A stretch of DNA of 64,000 nt from Rhabditoides inermis (Eukaryota > Nematoda > Chromadorea > Rhabditida > Rhabditidae). The stretch spans positions 241,001 through 305,000 of the forward strand of contig CAWZYM010000342.1 of assembly GCA_963966185.1 (NCBI GenBank), read 5' to 3'. Both the position numbers and the translations under genes were made by a program. The notes beneath the pieces were generated by a model, which saw nothing but the letters and a program-made list of their open reading frames with translations, ran no database searches and was not told where the DNA came from. Every line of letters starts with the position of its first letter. Position 1 is the first letter of the stretch. Shown here piece after piece: positions 1 through 12,000 of this stretch.

Positions 1-1033
1 ATAAGTGTTTATTATATGACCACTATGACCACTATGACCACTATTACCACTATGACCACTATGACCACTATGACCACTATGACCACTATGACTACTATGA
101 CCACCATGACCACTATGACAATGACCAGTGTTTACACTCCAGTGTTTATAAGTGTTTATTATATTACCACTATGACCACTATGACCACTATGACCACTAT
201 GACCACTATGACCACTATGACCACTATGACCACTATGACCACTATGATCACTATGACCACTATGACAATGACCAGTGTTTACACTCCAGTGTTTATAAGT
301 GTTTATTATATGACCACTATGACCACTATGACCACTATGACCACTATGACCACTATGACCACTATGACCACTATGACCACTATGACCACTATGACCACTA
401 TGACCACTATGACCACTATGACCACTATGACCACTATGACCACTATGACCACTCTGACCACTATGACCACTATGACAACTATGACCACTATGACCACTAT
501 GACCACTATGACCACTATGACCACTATGACCACTATGACCACTATGACCACTATGACCACTATGACCACTATGACCACTATGAACACTATGACCACTATG
601 ACCACTATGACCACTATGACCACTATGACCACTATGACCACTATGACCACTATGACCACTATGACCACTATGACCACTATGACCACTATGACCACTATGA
701 CCACTATGACCACTATGATCACTATGACCACTATGACCACTATGACCATTATGACCACTATGACCACTATGACCACTATGACCACTATGACCACTATGAC
801 CACTATGACCACTATGACCACTATGACCACTATGACCACTATGACCACTATGACCACTATGACCACTATGACCACTATGACCACTATGACCACTATGACC
901 ACTGTTTACACTCCGGAGTTTATAGGTGTTTATTATGTGACCACTATGATCACTATGACCACTATGACCACTATGACTATGAGCAGTGTTCACACTACAG
1001 TGTTTATAAGTGTTTATTATATGACCACTATGA
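1..1033. repeat. 9-bp minisatellite (ATGACCACT)n
   Basis: Nearly perfect tandem copies of ATGACCACT. Three or four interruptions by a second unit of about 45 bases (near 120-165, 270-310, 901-940 and 985-1020) make a higher-order pattern. The long open frames on both strands (Met-Thr-Thr and Val-Ile repeats) come only from the 9-base period and are not genes. The array ends abruptly at 1033, where a Helitron-like end begins. Confidence 0.95.
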
Positions 1034-4015
1034 CTAGCGCTCCGGCGCGCTGCCGCGCGCCTTCGCACTAGGTATCCAAGAATAGGAAATAGAATAGTAA
1101 TTCATCTTGCTGATTGTTCTCTATTGATTCTTACGGAGAGACATCCATGTGAAAGGTCTATGTATCTCTTTCACTTTCTGTCTTTCTAACTATCTCTCTC
1201 CTACTTTCTCTATCTTTCTTCTTTCTCACTTTCATTATTTTTTTTTACATATATACACTCTCTTTCCCTCTTTCGTTCTCTCTCCTTTCTCTCTCTCTCT
1301 CTCGTCTACTCTCACGTCTCCGCGGCGATGACAAGAACTTTTTAGAGACAATTATATGGTATGTTCTGTCTACTCTTACGTCTTTGCTGCTGTCACGACA
1401 ATTTTCTAGAGACAGTTCCGTGGTCTCTTCTGTCTAATTTCACGTCTTCGCTGCTGTCACGACAATTTTCTAGAGACAATTCGAACGTCTCTTCTGTCTA
1501 CTCTCACGTCTCCGCATCGATCACAACATTTTTCTAGAAGCAGTTCTATGATCTCTTCTGTCTACTCTCACGTCTCCGCATCGATCACATCACTTTTCTA
1601 GAAGCAGTTCTATGCTCTCTTCTGTCTACTCTCACGTCTCCGCATCGATCACATCACTTTCTAGAAGCAGTTCTATGATCTCTTCTGTCTACTCTCACGT
1701 CTCCGCATCGATCACATCACTTTTCTAGAAGCAGTTCTATGCTCTCTTCTGTCTACTCTCACGTCTCCGCATCGATCACATCACTTTCTAGAAGCAGTTC
1801 TGTGCTCTCTTCTGTCTACTCTCACGTCTCCGCATCGATTACAACACTTTTCTAGAAGCAGTTCTATGCACTTTTCTGTCTACTTTCACGTCTCCGCATC
1901 GATCACATCACTTTTCTAGAAGCAGTTCTATGCTCTCTTCTGTCTACTCTCACGTTTCCGCATCGATCACAACACTTTTCTAGAAGCAGTTCTATGCTCT
2001 CTTCTGTCTACTCTCACGTCTCCGCAACGATCACAACACTTTTTTAGAAGCAGTTCTATGCTCTCTTCTGTCTACTCTCACGTCTCCGCATCGATTACAA
2101 CACTTTTCTAAAAGCAGTTCTATGCACTCTTCTGTCTACTCTCACGTCTCCGCATCGATCACATCACTTTTCTAGAAGCAGTTCTATGCTCTCTTCTGTC
2201 TACTCTCACGTTTCCGCATCGATCACAACACTTTTCTAGAAGCAGTTCTATGCTCTCTTCTGTCTACTCTCACGTCTCCGCAACGATCACAACACTTTTC
2301 TAAAAGCAGTTCTATGCTCTCTTCTGTCTACTCTCACGTCTCCGCATCGATCACATCACTTTTCTAGAAGCAGTTCTATGCTCTCTTCTGTCTATTCTCA
2401 CGTTTCCGCATCGATCACAACTTTTTTGTAGAAGCAGTTGTATGCTCTCTTCTGTCTACTCTCACGTCTCCGCATCGATCACAACACTTTTTTAGAAGCA
2501 GTTCTATGCTCTCTTCTGTCTACTCTCACGTCTCCGCATCGATTACAACACTTTTCTAGAAGCAGTTATATGTACTCTTCTGTCTACTCTCACGTCTCCG
2601 CATCGATCACATCACTTTTCTAGAAGCAGTTCTATGCTCTCTTCTGTTTACTCTCACGTTTCCGCATCGATCACAACACTTTTCTAGAAGCAGTTCTATG
2701 CTCTCTTCTGTCTACTCTCACGTCTCCGCATCGATCACATCACTTTCTAGAAGCAGTTCTATGATCTCTTCTGTCTACTCTCACGTCTCCGCATCGATCA
2801 CATCACTTTTCTAGAAGCAGTTCTATGCTCTCTTCTGTCTACTCTCACGTCTCCGCATCGATCACATCACTTTCTAGAAGCAGTTCTGTGCTCTCTTCTG
2901 TCTACTCTCACGTCTCCGCATCGATTACAACACTTTTCTAGAAGCAGTTCTATGCACTTTTCTGTCTACTCTCACGTCTCCGCATCGATCACATCACTTT
3001 TCTAGAAGCAGTTCTATGCTCTCTTCTGTCTACTCTCACGTTTCCGCATCGATCACAACACTTTTCTAGAAGCAGTTCTATGCTCTCTTCTGTCTACTCT
3101 CACGTCTCCGCAACGATCACAACACTTTTTTAGAAGCAGTTCTATGCTCTCTTCTGTCTACTCTCACGTCTCCGCATCGATTACAACACTTTTCTAAAAG
3201 CAGTTCTATGCACTCTTCTGTCTACTCTCACGTCTCCGCATCGATCACATCACTTTTCTAGAAGCAGTTCTATGCTCTCTTCTGTCTACTCTCACGTTTC
3301 CGCATCGATCACAACACTTTTCTAGAAGCAGTTCTATGCTCTCTTCTGTCTACTCTCACGTCTCCGCAACGATCACAACACTATTCTAAAAGCAGTTCTA
3401 TGCTCTCTTCTGTCTACTCTCACGTCTCCGCATCGATCACATCACTTTTCTAGAAGCAGTTCTATGCTCTCTTCTGTCTATTCTCACGTTTCCGCATCGA
3501 TCACAACTTTTTTGTAGAAGCAGTTGTATGCTCTCTTCTGTCTACTCTCACGTCTCCGCATCGATCACAACACTTTTTTAGAAGCAGTTCTATGCTCTCT
3601 TCTGTCTACTCTCACGTCTCCGCATCGATTACAACACTTTTCTAGAAGCAGTTCTATGTACTCTTTTGTCTACTCTCACGTCTCCGCATCGATCACATCA
3701 CTTTTCTAGAAGCAGTTCTATGCTCTCTTCTGTCTACTCTCACGTTTCCGCATCGATCACAACACTTTTCTAGAAGCAGTTCTATGCTCTCTTCTGTCTA
3801 CTCTCACGTCTCCGCAACGATCACAACACTTTTCTAAAAGCAGTTCTATGCACTCTTCTGTCTACTCTCACGTCTCCGCATCGATCACAACACTTTTCTA
3901 GAAGCAGTTCTATGTTCTCTTCTGTCTACTCTCACGTCTCCGCGGCGGTGAAAACAATTTTCTAGATACAGTACTATCATCTCTGTTGCCCACTCTCACT
4001 CTCAAATTGTACAAT
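1034..4015 (-). mobile_element. Helitron-like element, copy 1 (3' end at 1034)
   Basis: Read on the minus strand, the element ends in a GC-rich hairpin (stem GGCGCGC/GCGCGCC at 1044-1061, 4-base loop) followed by GGAGCGCTAG. The next base is T of the flanking 9-bp minisatellite. Hairpin plus terminal CTAG before T is the classic Helitron 3' end. The first roughly 270 bases and the 64-bp satellite behind them match the reverse complement of the 3' part of the element at 41545-43922. The 5' end of this copy was not found, so the right boundary is approximate. No Rep/helicase gene is visible, so it would be non-autonomous. Confidence 0.55.
1300..3965. repeat. 64-bp satellite with about 1086-bp higher-order repeat
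   Basis: About 41 head-to-tail copies of a roughly 64-base unit, with core TCTAGAAGCAGTTCTATG and then CTCTTCTGTCTACTCTCACG. The first units (1300-1500) are more diverged, with TAGAGACA in place of TAGAAGCA. They resemble the copies at 42720-43580, which lie in the opposite orientation. Diagnostic variants recur about 1086 bases apart (for example GTAGAAGCAGTTG at 2428 and 3514), so about 17 units form a higher-order repeat that was itself duplicated. Confidence 0.93.
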
Positions 4016-4302
4016 GCTCTCACATTCTGATTTTTTTGTCGCTAGAGTGAGCAAGTATTACATCAAATATTATTCGCGCTCGAGAACGAAGCGGGGTAGC
4101 AAGTCATGTAAAAAAATATGACTCAACATCAATTACATATATCATTCAATATTTAATCACAGTCGTCGTAACTTGGTTCCGAGGCTATTCAATTCAGTCA
4201 TCTTTCTCATATTGCAGCCGCCTTCGATTGGACCTACAAGCGCAGGGACATGTGGGTACGTGATCTCTCTCTTTCTCTTTCTCCCCCCCTCTCTTTCTCC
4301 TT

Positions 4303-4362
<60 letters not shown>

Positions 4363-4690
4363 TCCTCACACTCATATCCCAGGCGCTCAAGGGCCAGTCG
4401 GCGCGTCTCCGCTCCTCGGGTGGAAATGACTTCGCTTGGTTCTTCACCACTCCTCACGTCTTAGCAATTTTGGATTTCAGATTAATCCGAAATCCGAAAT
4501 CCAGTTTTTTGGGGATTTGGATTAATCCAAAATCCAAAATCCATAAATCCGGGTTTTGGATTTTGGATTAATCTACTCGTTTACAAATTGTTAAAATAAT
4601 GTCGTTTTAAATGATGAAATTTCACTTTATTTGAGCTTTCATCTATAACGGCGCCTTTGTAACGTTATAGAAACATCAAAAACACCAAAT
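4016..4690. other. Gene-free stretch with CT microsatellite and ATTAATCC palindromes
   Basis: No supportable gene. It contains a (CT)n tract at about 4310-4361 and, at 4470-4575, a cluster of short inverted repeats built from GGATTAATCC and AAATCC. Open frames over the CT tract are low-complexity artefacts. Confidence 0.7.
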
Positions 4691-4693
4691 TCT

Positions 4694-4937
4694 ACTATTA
4701 GTAACACATACCGCCCGTTCTGACTACAACTGCAGGACGGAGCCGCCAACCATGGAGGAGCTGCTTGAGTGCATGAAGAAGCTGAAGAATGGGAAGGCTG
4801 CCGGAGACGACGACCTCACTCCGGAGATGATGAAGGCTCTGCCCGCCTTTGGGATCCGTGAGCTGCATCGGCTGATCGTCAACATCTGGGAGAGGAAGCC
4901 TCTCCGGGCTGCTCCGCAGCCCTCCGAGGCTGGCTAG
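4694..4937 (+). pseudogene. LINE reverse-transcriptase fragment
   Basis: The plus-strand frame from 4752 reads MEELLECMKKLKNGKAAGDD and continues to LIVNIWERK. This is the usual start of a non-LTR retrotransposon reverse-transcriptase domain (pattern LKKLKNGKAxGxDxLxxE...L...IW). Only about 60 residues remain before a stop, so it is a dead fragment. It runs into an inverted repeat at 4896-5042. Confidence 0.7.
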
Positions 4938-5042
4938 CAGGGCCAAGGACTATGCCGGAGTTATCAGAGAGCAAGTTCGTCTTTTGAAGACTGGCCCTGC
5001 GGTCAAGCCTCGGAAGGCTGCGGAGCAGCCCGGAGAGGCTGG
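4896..5042. repeat. Inverted repeat, about 37-bp arms
   Basis: AGCCTCTCCGGGCTGCTCCG at about 4897 returns as its reverse complement at about 5022-5041. The arms continue through CAGCC-TCCGAGGCT, and an inner pair GCAGGGCC/GGCCCTGC also matches. It lies at the 3' edge of the LINE fragment and just past the last visible exon of the F-box gene. Confidence 0.8.
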
Positions 5043-5188
5043 TTATACATAAAAGGATTGTAGTGTAGGGCCACAGGTGTAGTGAAATACCTCCGACCCT
5101 CTTCGCAGAGTAATCTTTTGATTTTGAAACGAGAGGCTACCTTTACACCTTTACTTTTATAATGATAAGAGCAAGACAAATCACTCAC

Positions 5189-6063
5189 TTGGCGTCGGGA
5201 GGGGTGATGGCGAGTCGGAAGGTGGTGGACTGGTTGAGATCGGGAACAGCGTGCGAGATGGAAGAGAGCAGGCGAGACAGCATCGCCATGTCACAGCCAG
5301 TCTGTGGGAAGAGGATGAGAGAGTGAGAGAGTGAGAGTGAGAGAGTGAGAGTGAGAGAGAGAGAGAACCATGTCGAGAGTGAGATTGTCGCATCGGTCCG
5401 TCTTGAGAATCGCGATCAGCGTTAGAAACGACTTGCTGCAAACGGACATCTTTTTCCACCCGTCACTCTTGAAGTGCGCACTTCTTATCCGTGATCCGCA
5501 GCGCAGTGCAGTCGAGTTCTGTCGGATGGTCCGAGAGACACAGCGAACCCTGAGGCGTCCGAGTTGCACACAATGCGTAGCACAAAACGAGTGTACCTTG
5601 GCAATGTTGTAGAATACGTAGTGTTGCAGCACCGCGTCGGGAAGAAGAGCACTAGAGTTTGAAACGTATAACTCAAATACTATTGTATTGTTGTCTCTCA
5701 TTGTCTTTGGCGTTTTGAGACAAGAAAGTTTGAAAAAAATGCTCGAATGAAACCAAAAAACTCACTCGCTCCTCCGACTGCACGACGCGAACGAGTACTT
5801 GTCGATGACGTCACAGTACGAGAATACCTTCACTCGCAGCTCCGTCGGAAACACATCAAACGGATGCTCGGGCAGCTGCAATTATTTGAAAAGGAGCACA
5901 CCATTGTCTAAATTTCGCGCATACACTACGACGTGATGAAAAATCAACCGTTTCAAAAGTTGCATTCTTCTAAAGGATTTTCTTCACTCACCTCTTTAGT
6001 TGAAAAAGAGAGTTTTGTGAGAAGTGGCGGTTGCGCTTCTGTCTTATGTTTGGTAGTCGACAT
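5189..6063 (-). CDS. F-box protein (3' end not found)
   Basis: Likely a substrate-recognition subunit of an SCF ubiquitin ligase. Exons on the minus strand: 5992-6063 (start ATG at 6063, 24 residues), 5766-5875, 5597-5651, then about 5481-5552, about 5370-5450 and about 5189-5305. Splice phases agree. Exon 2 reads FDVFPTELRVKVFSYCDVID and then SFASCSRR, a good F-box (xLPxELxxxIFSYxDxxD...CSR). The later exons hold leucine-spaced segments such as ELDCTALRITDKKC and FLTLIAILKTDRCDNLTLDM, compatible with the FTH/LRR-like C-terminal parts of worm F-box proteins. The last readable exon ends ITPPDAK with a good GTGAGT donor, but beyond it lie only an inverted repeat and a LINE fragment. The gene may be truncated. 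Confidence 0.72.
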
Positions 6064-6299
6064 CGTTCCTTGAAAAGAACAAAACAAATACCAAACAGAA
6101 GAAAATACCATCAGACAAAAATGATACAAATACCACGAGACAAATACAATGGCTTCTACGCGCAGCTAGCCATATATATAAAAGCATTTTCGATGAATCA
6201 TGAATATGTGACAGTTATCAGTGGTTTACGCATTCTTCTCATGTCTTATCTTATCGGATAAAACCGTGGAATTTAAAACTTGTTTGTTTAGGGAAAGGG

Positions 6300-6535
6300 A
6301 AGGGGGACATTGATATGACTTTTATGTATATAAAGTTAGACCGATATTAGAATTTGGATGCGAAATATATCGTAATGTGAATATCGGTTATGTGAACATG
6401 TTAGAAAAAGTTCAAAGGCGTTTCACAAAATGCCTTTTACCCCATGAGACTTATTCAACAAGATTAGCCATTTTGGAAATGGATACTTTGTATATGAGGC
6501 GGTTGTTTACTGACTTATCTTTGACACACATCTTT
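6300..6535 (+). pseudogene. LINE reverse-transcriptase C-terminal fragment
   Basis: In one plus frame the segment reads YKVRPILEFGCEIYRNVNIG, then LEKVQRRFTKCLLPHETYST and LAILEMDTLYMRRLFTDLSL. This is the conserved end of CR1/Jockey-type ORF2 (Y.SYVRPILEYG...LE.VQRRFT...RL..L....L..RR...DL). No start or upstream domain is joined to it. Confidence 0.75.
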
Positions 6536-6609
6536 GTTTACTGACTTATCTTTGATATTAAACACGGTTACATTTACGTGAATCCTATTCCTTTATTGCT
6601 CTTATCGAT

Positions 6610-6695
6610 TAGTGTCGCGGCGGTAGCGCAGTGGATGTGTGCGCGGCTCTCAATCGAAAGGTCGCGGGTTCGATGCCGCCCGTGGGCCGAAAGAA
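6610..6695 (+). repeat. tRNA-derived SINE head
   Basis: Contains a good A box (TAGCGCAGTGGATG, about 6622) and a perfect B box (GGTTCGATGCC, about 6667), spaced as in a tRNA. The anticodon and acceptor stems do not pair properly, and a (TA)n tract follows within 40 bases. A tRNA-derived SINE or tRNA relic fits better than a working tRNA gene. Confidence 0.55.
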
Positions 6696-6728
6696 GTTCC
6701 GCTACCGCGGTGGGTTGGCGACCACCCT

Positions 6729-6730
<2 letters not shown>

Positions 6731-6802
<72 letters not shown>
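6731..6802. repeat. (TA)n microsatellite
   Basis: About 36 TA units immediately downstream of the tRNA-like SINE head. Confidence 0.97.
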
Positions 6803-6804
<2 letters not shown>

Positions 6805-6808
<4 letters not shown>

Positions 6809-7050
6809 GGAAGACGATATTCGATCGATAATCATTCCTGGACCATTAGAATTCTATTTTTGACATGTAGAGCTCCGGTTTCCTTTGCTTTCATGCCAAT
6901 TTGTATCTCCTCGCGCCAAAGCTGCTTCCACATAAGGGTACTTCCCGCCGCCTCACTGGTTACTCGGAAAGGATTCTTGTCGATGACCGAACATTCGGCG
7001 GCGGTGGGGCAAATGAGGACCCGACCGCACGCCGTGGGGAAAAGAAGAAG
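6805..7050 (+). mobile_element. Dispersed repeat family with GAAGAA tail, copy 1
   Basis: Shares the blocks GAAGACGATA-TTGATCGATAA, TCCCGCCGCCTCACTGGTTA and ATTCTTGTCGATGAC with 14690-14855 and 59565-59830. Each copy ends with CGCACGC-G-GGGAAAAGAAG and then an A/G-rich tail. The constant 3' tail and variable 5' length suggest a SINE or a LINE 3' end. Confidence 0.7.
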
Positions 7051-7189
7051 AATTAAAAGAAGAATTCTTCTAGATATATCAGTTTATTTATTTATTTAGC
7101 ACAGGGGTGATATTAAATATGATGTTATTGAACAAAAAAATTCCTTCTTGCAGTCTCCTCTCTGACAGATTTGAACAAAACCGTGACAG

Positions 7190-7290
7190 ATTTTAGAATC
7201 GGTTAACCGGAACCGGTTTTTCGAAATTTCGGTTCGGTTAACCGGTTTAACCGAATCGAAAAACCATGAAGAGTTTAACCGGACCAACTC
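7190..7290. repeat. GGTTAACCGG palindrome cluster
   Basis: Several overlapping self-complementary words (GGTTAACCGG, AACCGGTT, GGTTCGGTTAACC) within 100 bases. No gene is associated. Confidence 0.8.
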
Positions 7291-7315
7291 TAATCTGGTG
7301 AGATGGAAGAAAAAG

Positions 7316-7645
<330 letters not shown>

Positions 7646-7967
7646 GAGGGGGAAAGAAAGACGAGACGAGAGAGAAAGACGAACGAGAGAGAGAGAGAGA
7701 GAGACGGATGAGAGGGGGGAGAGGGAGAGGGATGCAGGTTTGTGTTAGCATTTGTAAACGTTTTATGCATGTGCTTGTGTTGAAATGAGTCAAGAAAAAA
7801 CTGACTCTGTTTACTCTTCACGCAAGTACTTTTGCGAGATAATACTGTTTTTGTTAAATTTTCATGAAAACATCATTAGCATGACAGAAGATTGTGTTTG
7901 CCTCGTTGACTCGGTAAGAGAGATTGGTGGTGGTTGGAAGAGTAGGTCATTTCTCGGTTCGCCTGCA

Positions 7968-9011
7968 ATGTCGGCGACGGCGCTTCTGTGCGCGTGCCAG
8001 GCGCAGAGACGTGAGTGGCCTGTTGTAGCGTGTCTTTAGTCTTTACCGTGCATTCGTCAGAGTCCTTCGACGCGTACCGTTTCGGGCTCAACGACATTGT
8101 CACCTGTGTCAAGGTGATTTCGTGCGTCTTCCACTCAGCCATCTCCAATCTCGTTTCCCCTCTTTCTCCTTATCAGAGCTGTGGTTTCAGACCGTCATGG
8201 GCGTGACTACCACGCTCGCCTCTCCTGTCTGCGAAGAACTGACTGTCAGGGCGTTTCGGTGGTTTCCGGACGACGGCACCGGCGAGAAGGAAGTGACATC
8301 TGGTCAAGTCGGATTCACTGCCTCCGTCCACGTGAGTGATGTGGTAGAAACGGCTTCTAGTCACACTACTTCTCTTCTTTGCAGTCTCACTTCGGACTTC
8401 TCGAGATCGCTGCTCTTTCTATGAACTGCTCCGGGCGGGTACACATCACCACCAACACAGGCTGCTGCAACGCGTTTTACAAGGTACGCAAGTCGCTCAA
8501 GACTGATACTCGAAACACAACATATCATATTCAAGTCTCTCAGACGCCCTCGGTTCGTGACTGCCATCACCTATAGGAACACTGTATTTTCCAATTGGTA
8601 TTTACTGTAACGTACCGTAATCTAGGATTACCGTAGTCCGAAATCTAGGAATATTGTCATCTACTGCGGAGAATGTGATTTCAGATGACTTCCCTCAGCG
8701 TCGCGCCCAGCCAGCAGCAGCCGAGGTACGATTAGTGTGCCTCAATTGTTCTTCATTTGTGTTTGAATCAGATGTCTGAAGCCTATCTCCGTGCCATCAC
8801 CACTCTGGATGGTGATGACCTAGTCATAGTCCTCAATGCCATCGGTTTTTTTTTCACAAATGTGTAATAGTCGAAATATGTTCATTCAGAAAAGAACCGC
8901 GAGGCAGGACGGAAGGCGTTTGCTACTGAGATCGCCAAGACGTTCGGTGGAGACATTGCTAAAGTCAAGGCTGTGTGCGATGTGATCCTTTTTCACAATC
9001 ACAAAATGTGA
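7968..9011 (+). CDS. Unrecognised multi-exon gene
   Basis: Not recognised. Exon-like blocks with good splice signals: 7968-8010 (ATG, ends AGAGAC before GTGAGT), about 8040-8113, about 8190-8331, 8385-8483, 8685-8725, 8772-8844 and 8890-9011. The first four join in phase and read MSATALLCACQAQR, then SSESFDAYRFGLNDIVTCVK, a block containing CEELTVRAFRWFPDDGTGEK, and a Cys-rich block (MNCSGRV...NTGCCNAFYK). The last two join in phase and read SEAYLRAITTLDGDDLVIV, then KAFATEIAKTFGGDIAKVKA, to a stop at 9011. The joint around 8685-8772 is out of phase in my reading. It is therefore two adjacent genes, a missed splice site, or a broken gene. Confidence 0.4.
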
Positions 9012-9077
9012 AGGATCTGCACCATCTAAACCAAACCTATAGTTTCATTTCTAGTCTGATTGTACTTTACATCAGGA

Positions 9078-12000
9078 ATTGCTTACCACGCTTACCACGC
9101 TTACCACGCTTACCACGCTTACCACGCTTCAGGAATTAACCTTGACAGGAATTTTCCTGGTCAGGAAACAACCTTGCCAGGAATTTTTCTTGTCTGGAAT
9201 TTTCCTGGTCAGGAATCAACCTTGCCAGGAATTTTCCTGGTCAGGAAATCACCTTGCCAGGAATTTTCCAGGCCAGGAATTTTCCTGGTCAGGAATTTTC
9301 CTTGTCAAGAATCAACCTTGCCAGGAATTTTTCTGGTCAGGAATCTTCCTGGTCAGGAAATCACTTTGCCAGAAATTTTCCTGGCCAGGAATTTTTATCA
9401 ACCTTGCCAGGAATTTTTATGGTCAGGAATTTTCCTGTTCAGGAATTCACTTTGCCAGAATTTTCCTGGCCAGGAATCGTCCTGGTCAGAAATTAACCTT
9501 GCCAGGAATTTTCCTGGTCAGGAATTTTCCTTGTCAAGAATCAACCTTGCCAGGAATTTTTCTGGTCAGGAATTTTCCTGGTCAGGAAATCACTTTGCCA
9601 GGAATTTTCCTGTTCAGGAATTTTCTTGGTCAGGAAATAACCTTGCCAGGAATTTTCCCTTGTCAGAAATTTTCCTGGTCAAAAATTTTCTTTTCAGGTA
9701 TTTTCCTGGTTAGGAATTTTCCTGGTCAGGAATTAACCTTGCCAGAAATTTTCCTGGTCAGGAATTGCTTACCACGCTTGCCACGCCTACCACGCTTACC
9801 ACGCTTACCACGCTTACCACGCTTACCACGCTTACCACGCTTACCACGCTTACCACGCTTACCACGCTTACCACGCTTACCACGCTTACCACGCTCACCA
9901 CGCTTACCACGCTTACCACGCTTACCACGCTTACCACGCTTACCACGCTTACCACGCTTACCACGCTTACCACGCTTACCACGCTTACCACGCTTACCAC
10001 GCTTACCACGCTTACCACGCTTACCACGCTTACCACGCTTACCACGCTTTGCCAGAAATTTTCCTGGCCAGGAATTTTTATCAACCTTGCCAGGAATTTT
10101 TATGGTCAGGAATTTTCCTGTTCAGGAATTCACTTTGCCAGAAATTTTCCTGGCCAGGAATCGTCCTGGTCAGAAATTAACCTTGCCAGGAATTTTCCTG
10201 GTCAGGAATTTTCCTTGTCAAGAATCAACCTTGCCAGGAATTTTTCTGGTCAGGAATTTTCCTGGTCAGGAAATCACTTTGCCAGGAATTTTCCTGTTCA
10301 GGAATTTTCTTGGTCAGGAAATAACCTTGCCAGGAATTTTCCCTTGTCAGAAATTTTCCTGGTCAAAAATTTTCTTTTCAGGAATTTTCCTGGTTAGGAA
10401 TTTTCCTGGTCAGGAATTAACCTTGCCAGAAATTTTCCTGGTCAGGAATTGCTTACCACGCTTGCCACGCCTACCACGCTTACCACGCTTACCACGCTTA
10501 CCACGCTTACCACGCTTACCACGCTTACCACGCTTACCACGCTTACCACGCTTACCACGCTTACCACGCTTACCACGCTTACCACGCTTACCACGCTTAC
10601 CACGCTTACCACGCTTACCACGCTCACCACGCTTACCACGCTCACCACGCTTACCACGCTTACCACGCTTACCACGCTTACCACGCTTACCACGCTTACC
10701 ACGCTTACCACGCTTACCACGCTTACCACGCTTACCACGCTTACCACGCTTACCACGCTTACCACGCTTACCACGCTTACCACGCTTACCACGCTTACCA
10801 CGCTTACCACGCTTACCACGCTTACCACGCTTACCACGCTTACCACGCTTACCACGCTTACCACGCTTACCACGCTTACCACGCTTACCACGCTTACCAC
10901 GCTTACCACGCTTACCACGCTTACCACGCTTACCACGCTTACCACGCTTACCACGCTTACCACGCTTACCACGCTTCACCACGCTTACCACGCTTACCAC
11001 GCTTACCACGCTTACCACGCTTACCACGCTTACCACGCTTACCACGCTTACCACGCTTACCACGCTTACCACGCTTACCACGCTTACCACGCTTACCACG
11101 CTTCAGGAATTAACCTTGCCAGGAATTTTCCTGGTCAGGAATTAACTTTGCCAGGAAATTTCCTGTTCAAGAATTTTCTTGGTCAGGAACTAACCTTGCC
11201 AAGAATTTTCCTTGTCAGGAATTTTCCTGGTCAAGAATTAACCGCTCACCACGCTTACCACGCTTACCACGCTTACCACGCTTACCACGCTTACCACGCT
11301 TACCACGTTTACCACGCTTACCACGCTTACCACGCTTACCACGCTTCAGGAACTAACCTTGCCAAGAATTTTCCTTGTCAGGAATTTTCCTGGTCAAGAA
11401 TTAACCGCTCACCACGCTTACCACGCTTACCACGCTTACCACGCTTACCACGCTTACCACGCTTACCACGCTTACCACGCTTACCACGCTTACCACGCTT
11501 ACCACGCTTACCACGCTTCAGGAATTAACCTTGCCAGGAATTTTCCTGGTCTGGAAATAACCTTGCCAGGAATTTTCCTTGTCAGGAATTTTCCTGGTCA
11601 GGAATTAACTTTGCCAGGAGTTTTCCTGTTCAGGAATTTTCTTGGTCAGGAACTAACCTTGCCAAGAATTTTCCTTGTCAGGAATTTTCCTGGTCAAGAA
11701 TTAACATTGCCAGGAATTTTCCTGGTCAAGAATTAACCACTTACCACGCTTACCACGCTTACCACGCTTACCACGCTTACCACGCTTACCACGCTTACCA
11801 CGCTTACCACGCTCACCACGCTCACCACGCTTACCACGCTTACCACGCTTACCACGCTTACCACGCTTACCACGCTTACCACGCTTACCACGCTTACCAC
11901 GCTTACCACGCTTACCACGCTTACCACGCTTACCACGCTTACCACGCTTACCACGCTTACCACGCTTACCACGCTTACCACGCTTACCACGCTTACCACG

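Noticed and set aside
16..1071. 351-residue Met-Thr-Thr open frame and 198-residue Val-Ile frame opposite
   Set aside because: Both are produced by a 9-base tandem repeat that lacks stops; no splice, start context or unique domain.
1300..3965. Possible CRISPR array
   Set aside because: Units are contiguous with no unique spacers, and the DNA is eukaryotic with spliceosomal introns.
6610..6695. Functional tRNA gene
   Set aside because: A and B boxes are good, but the anticodon and acceptor stems do not fold and a SINE-like tail follows.
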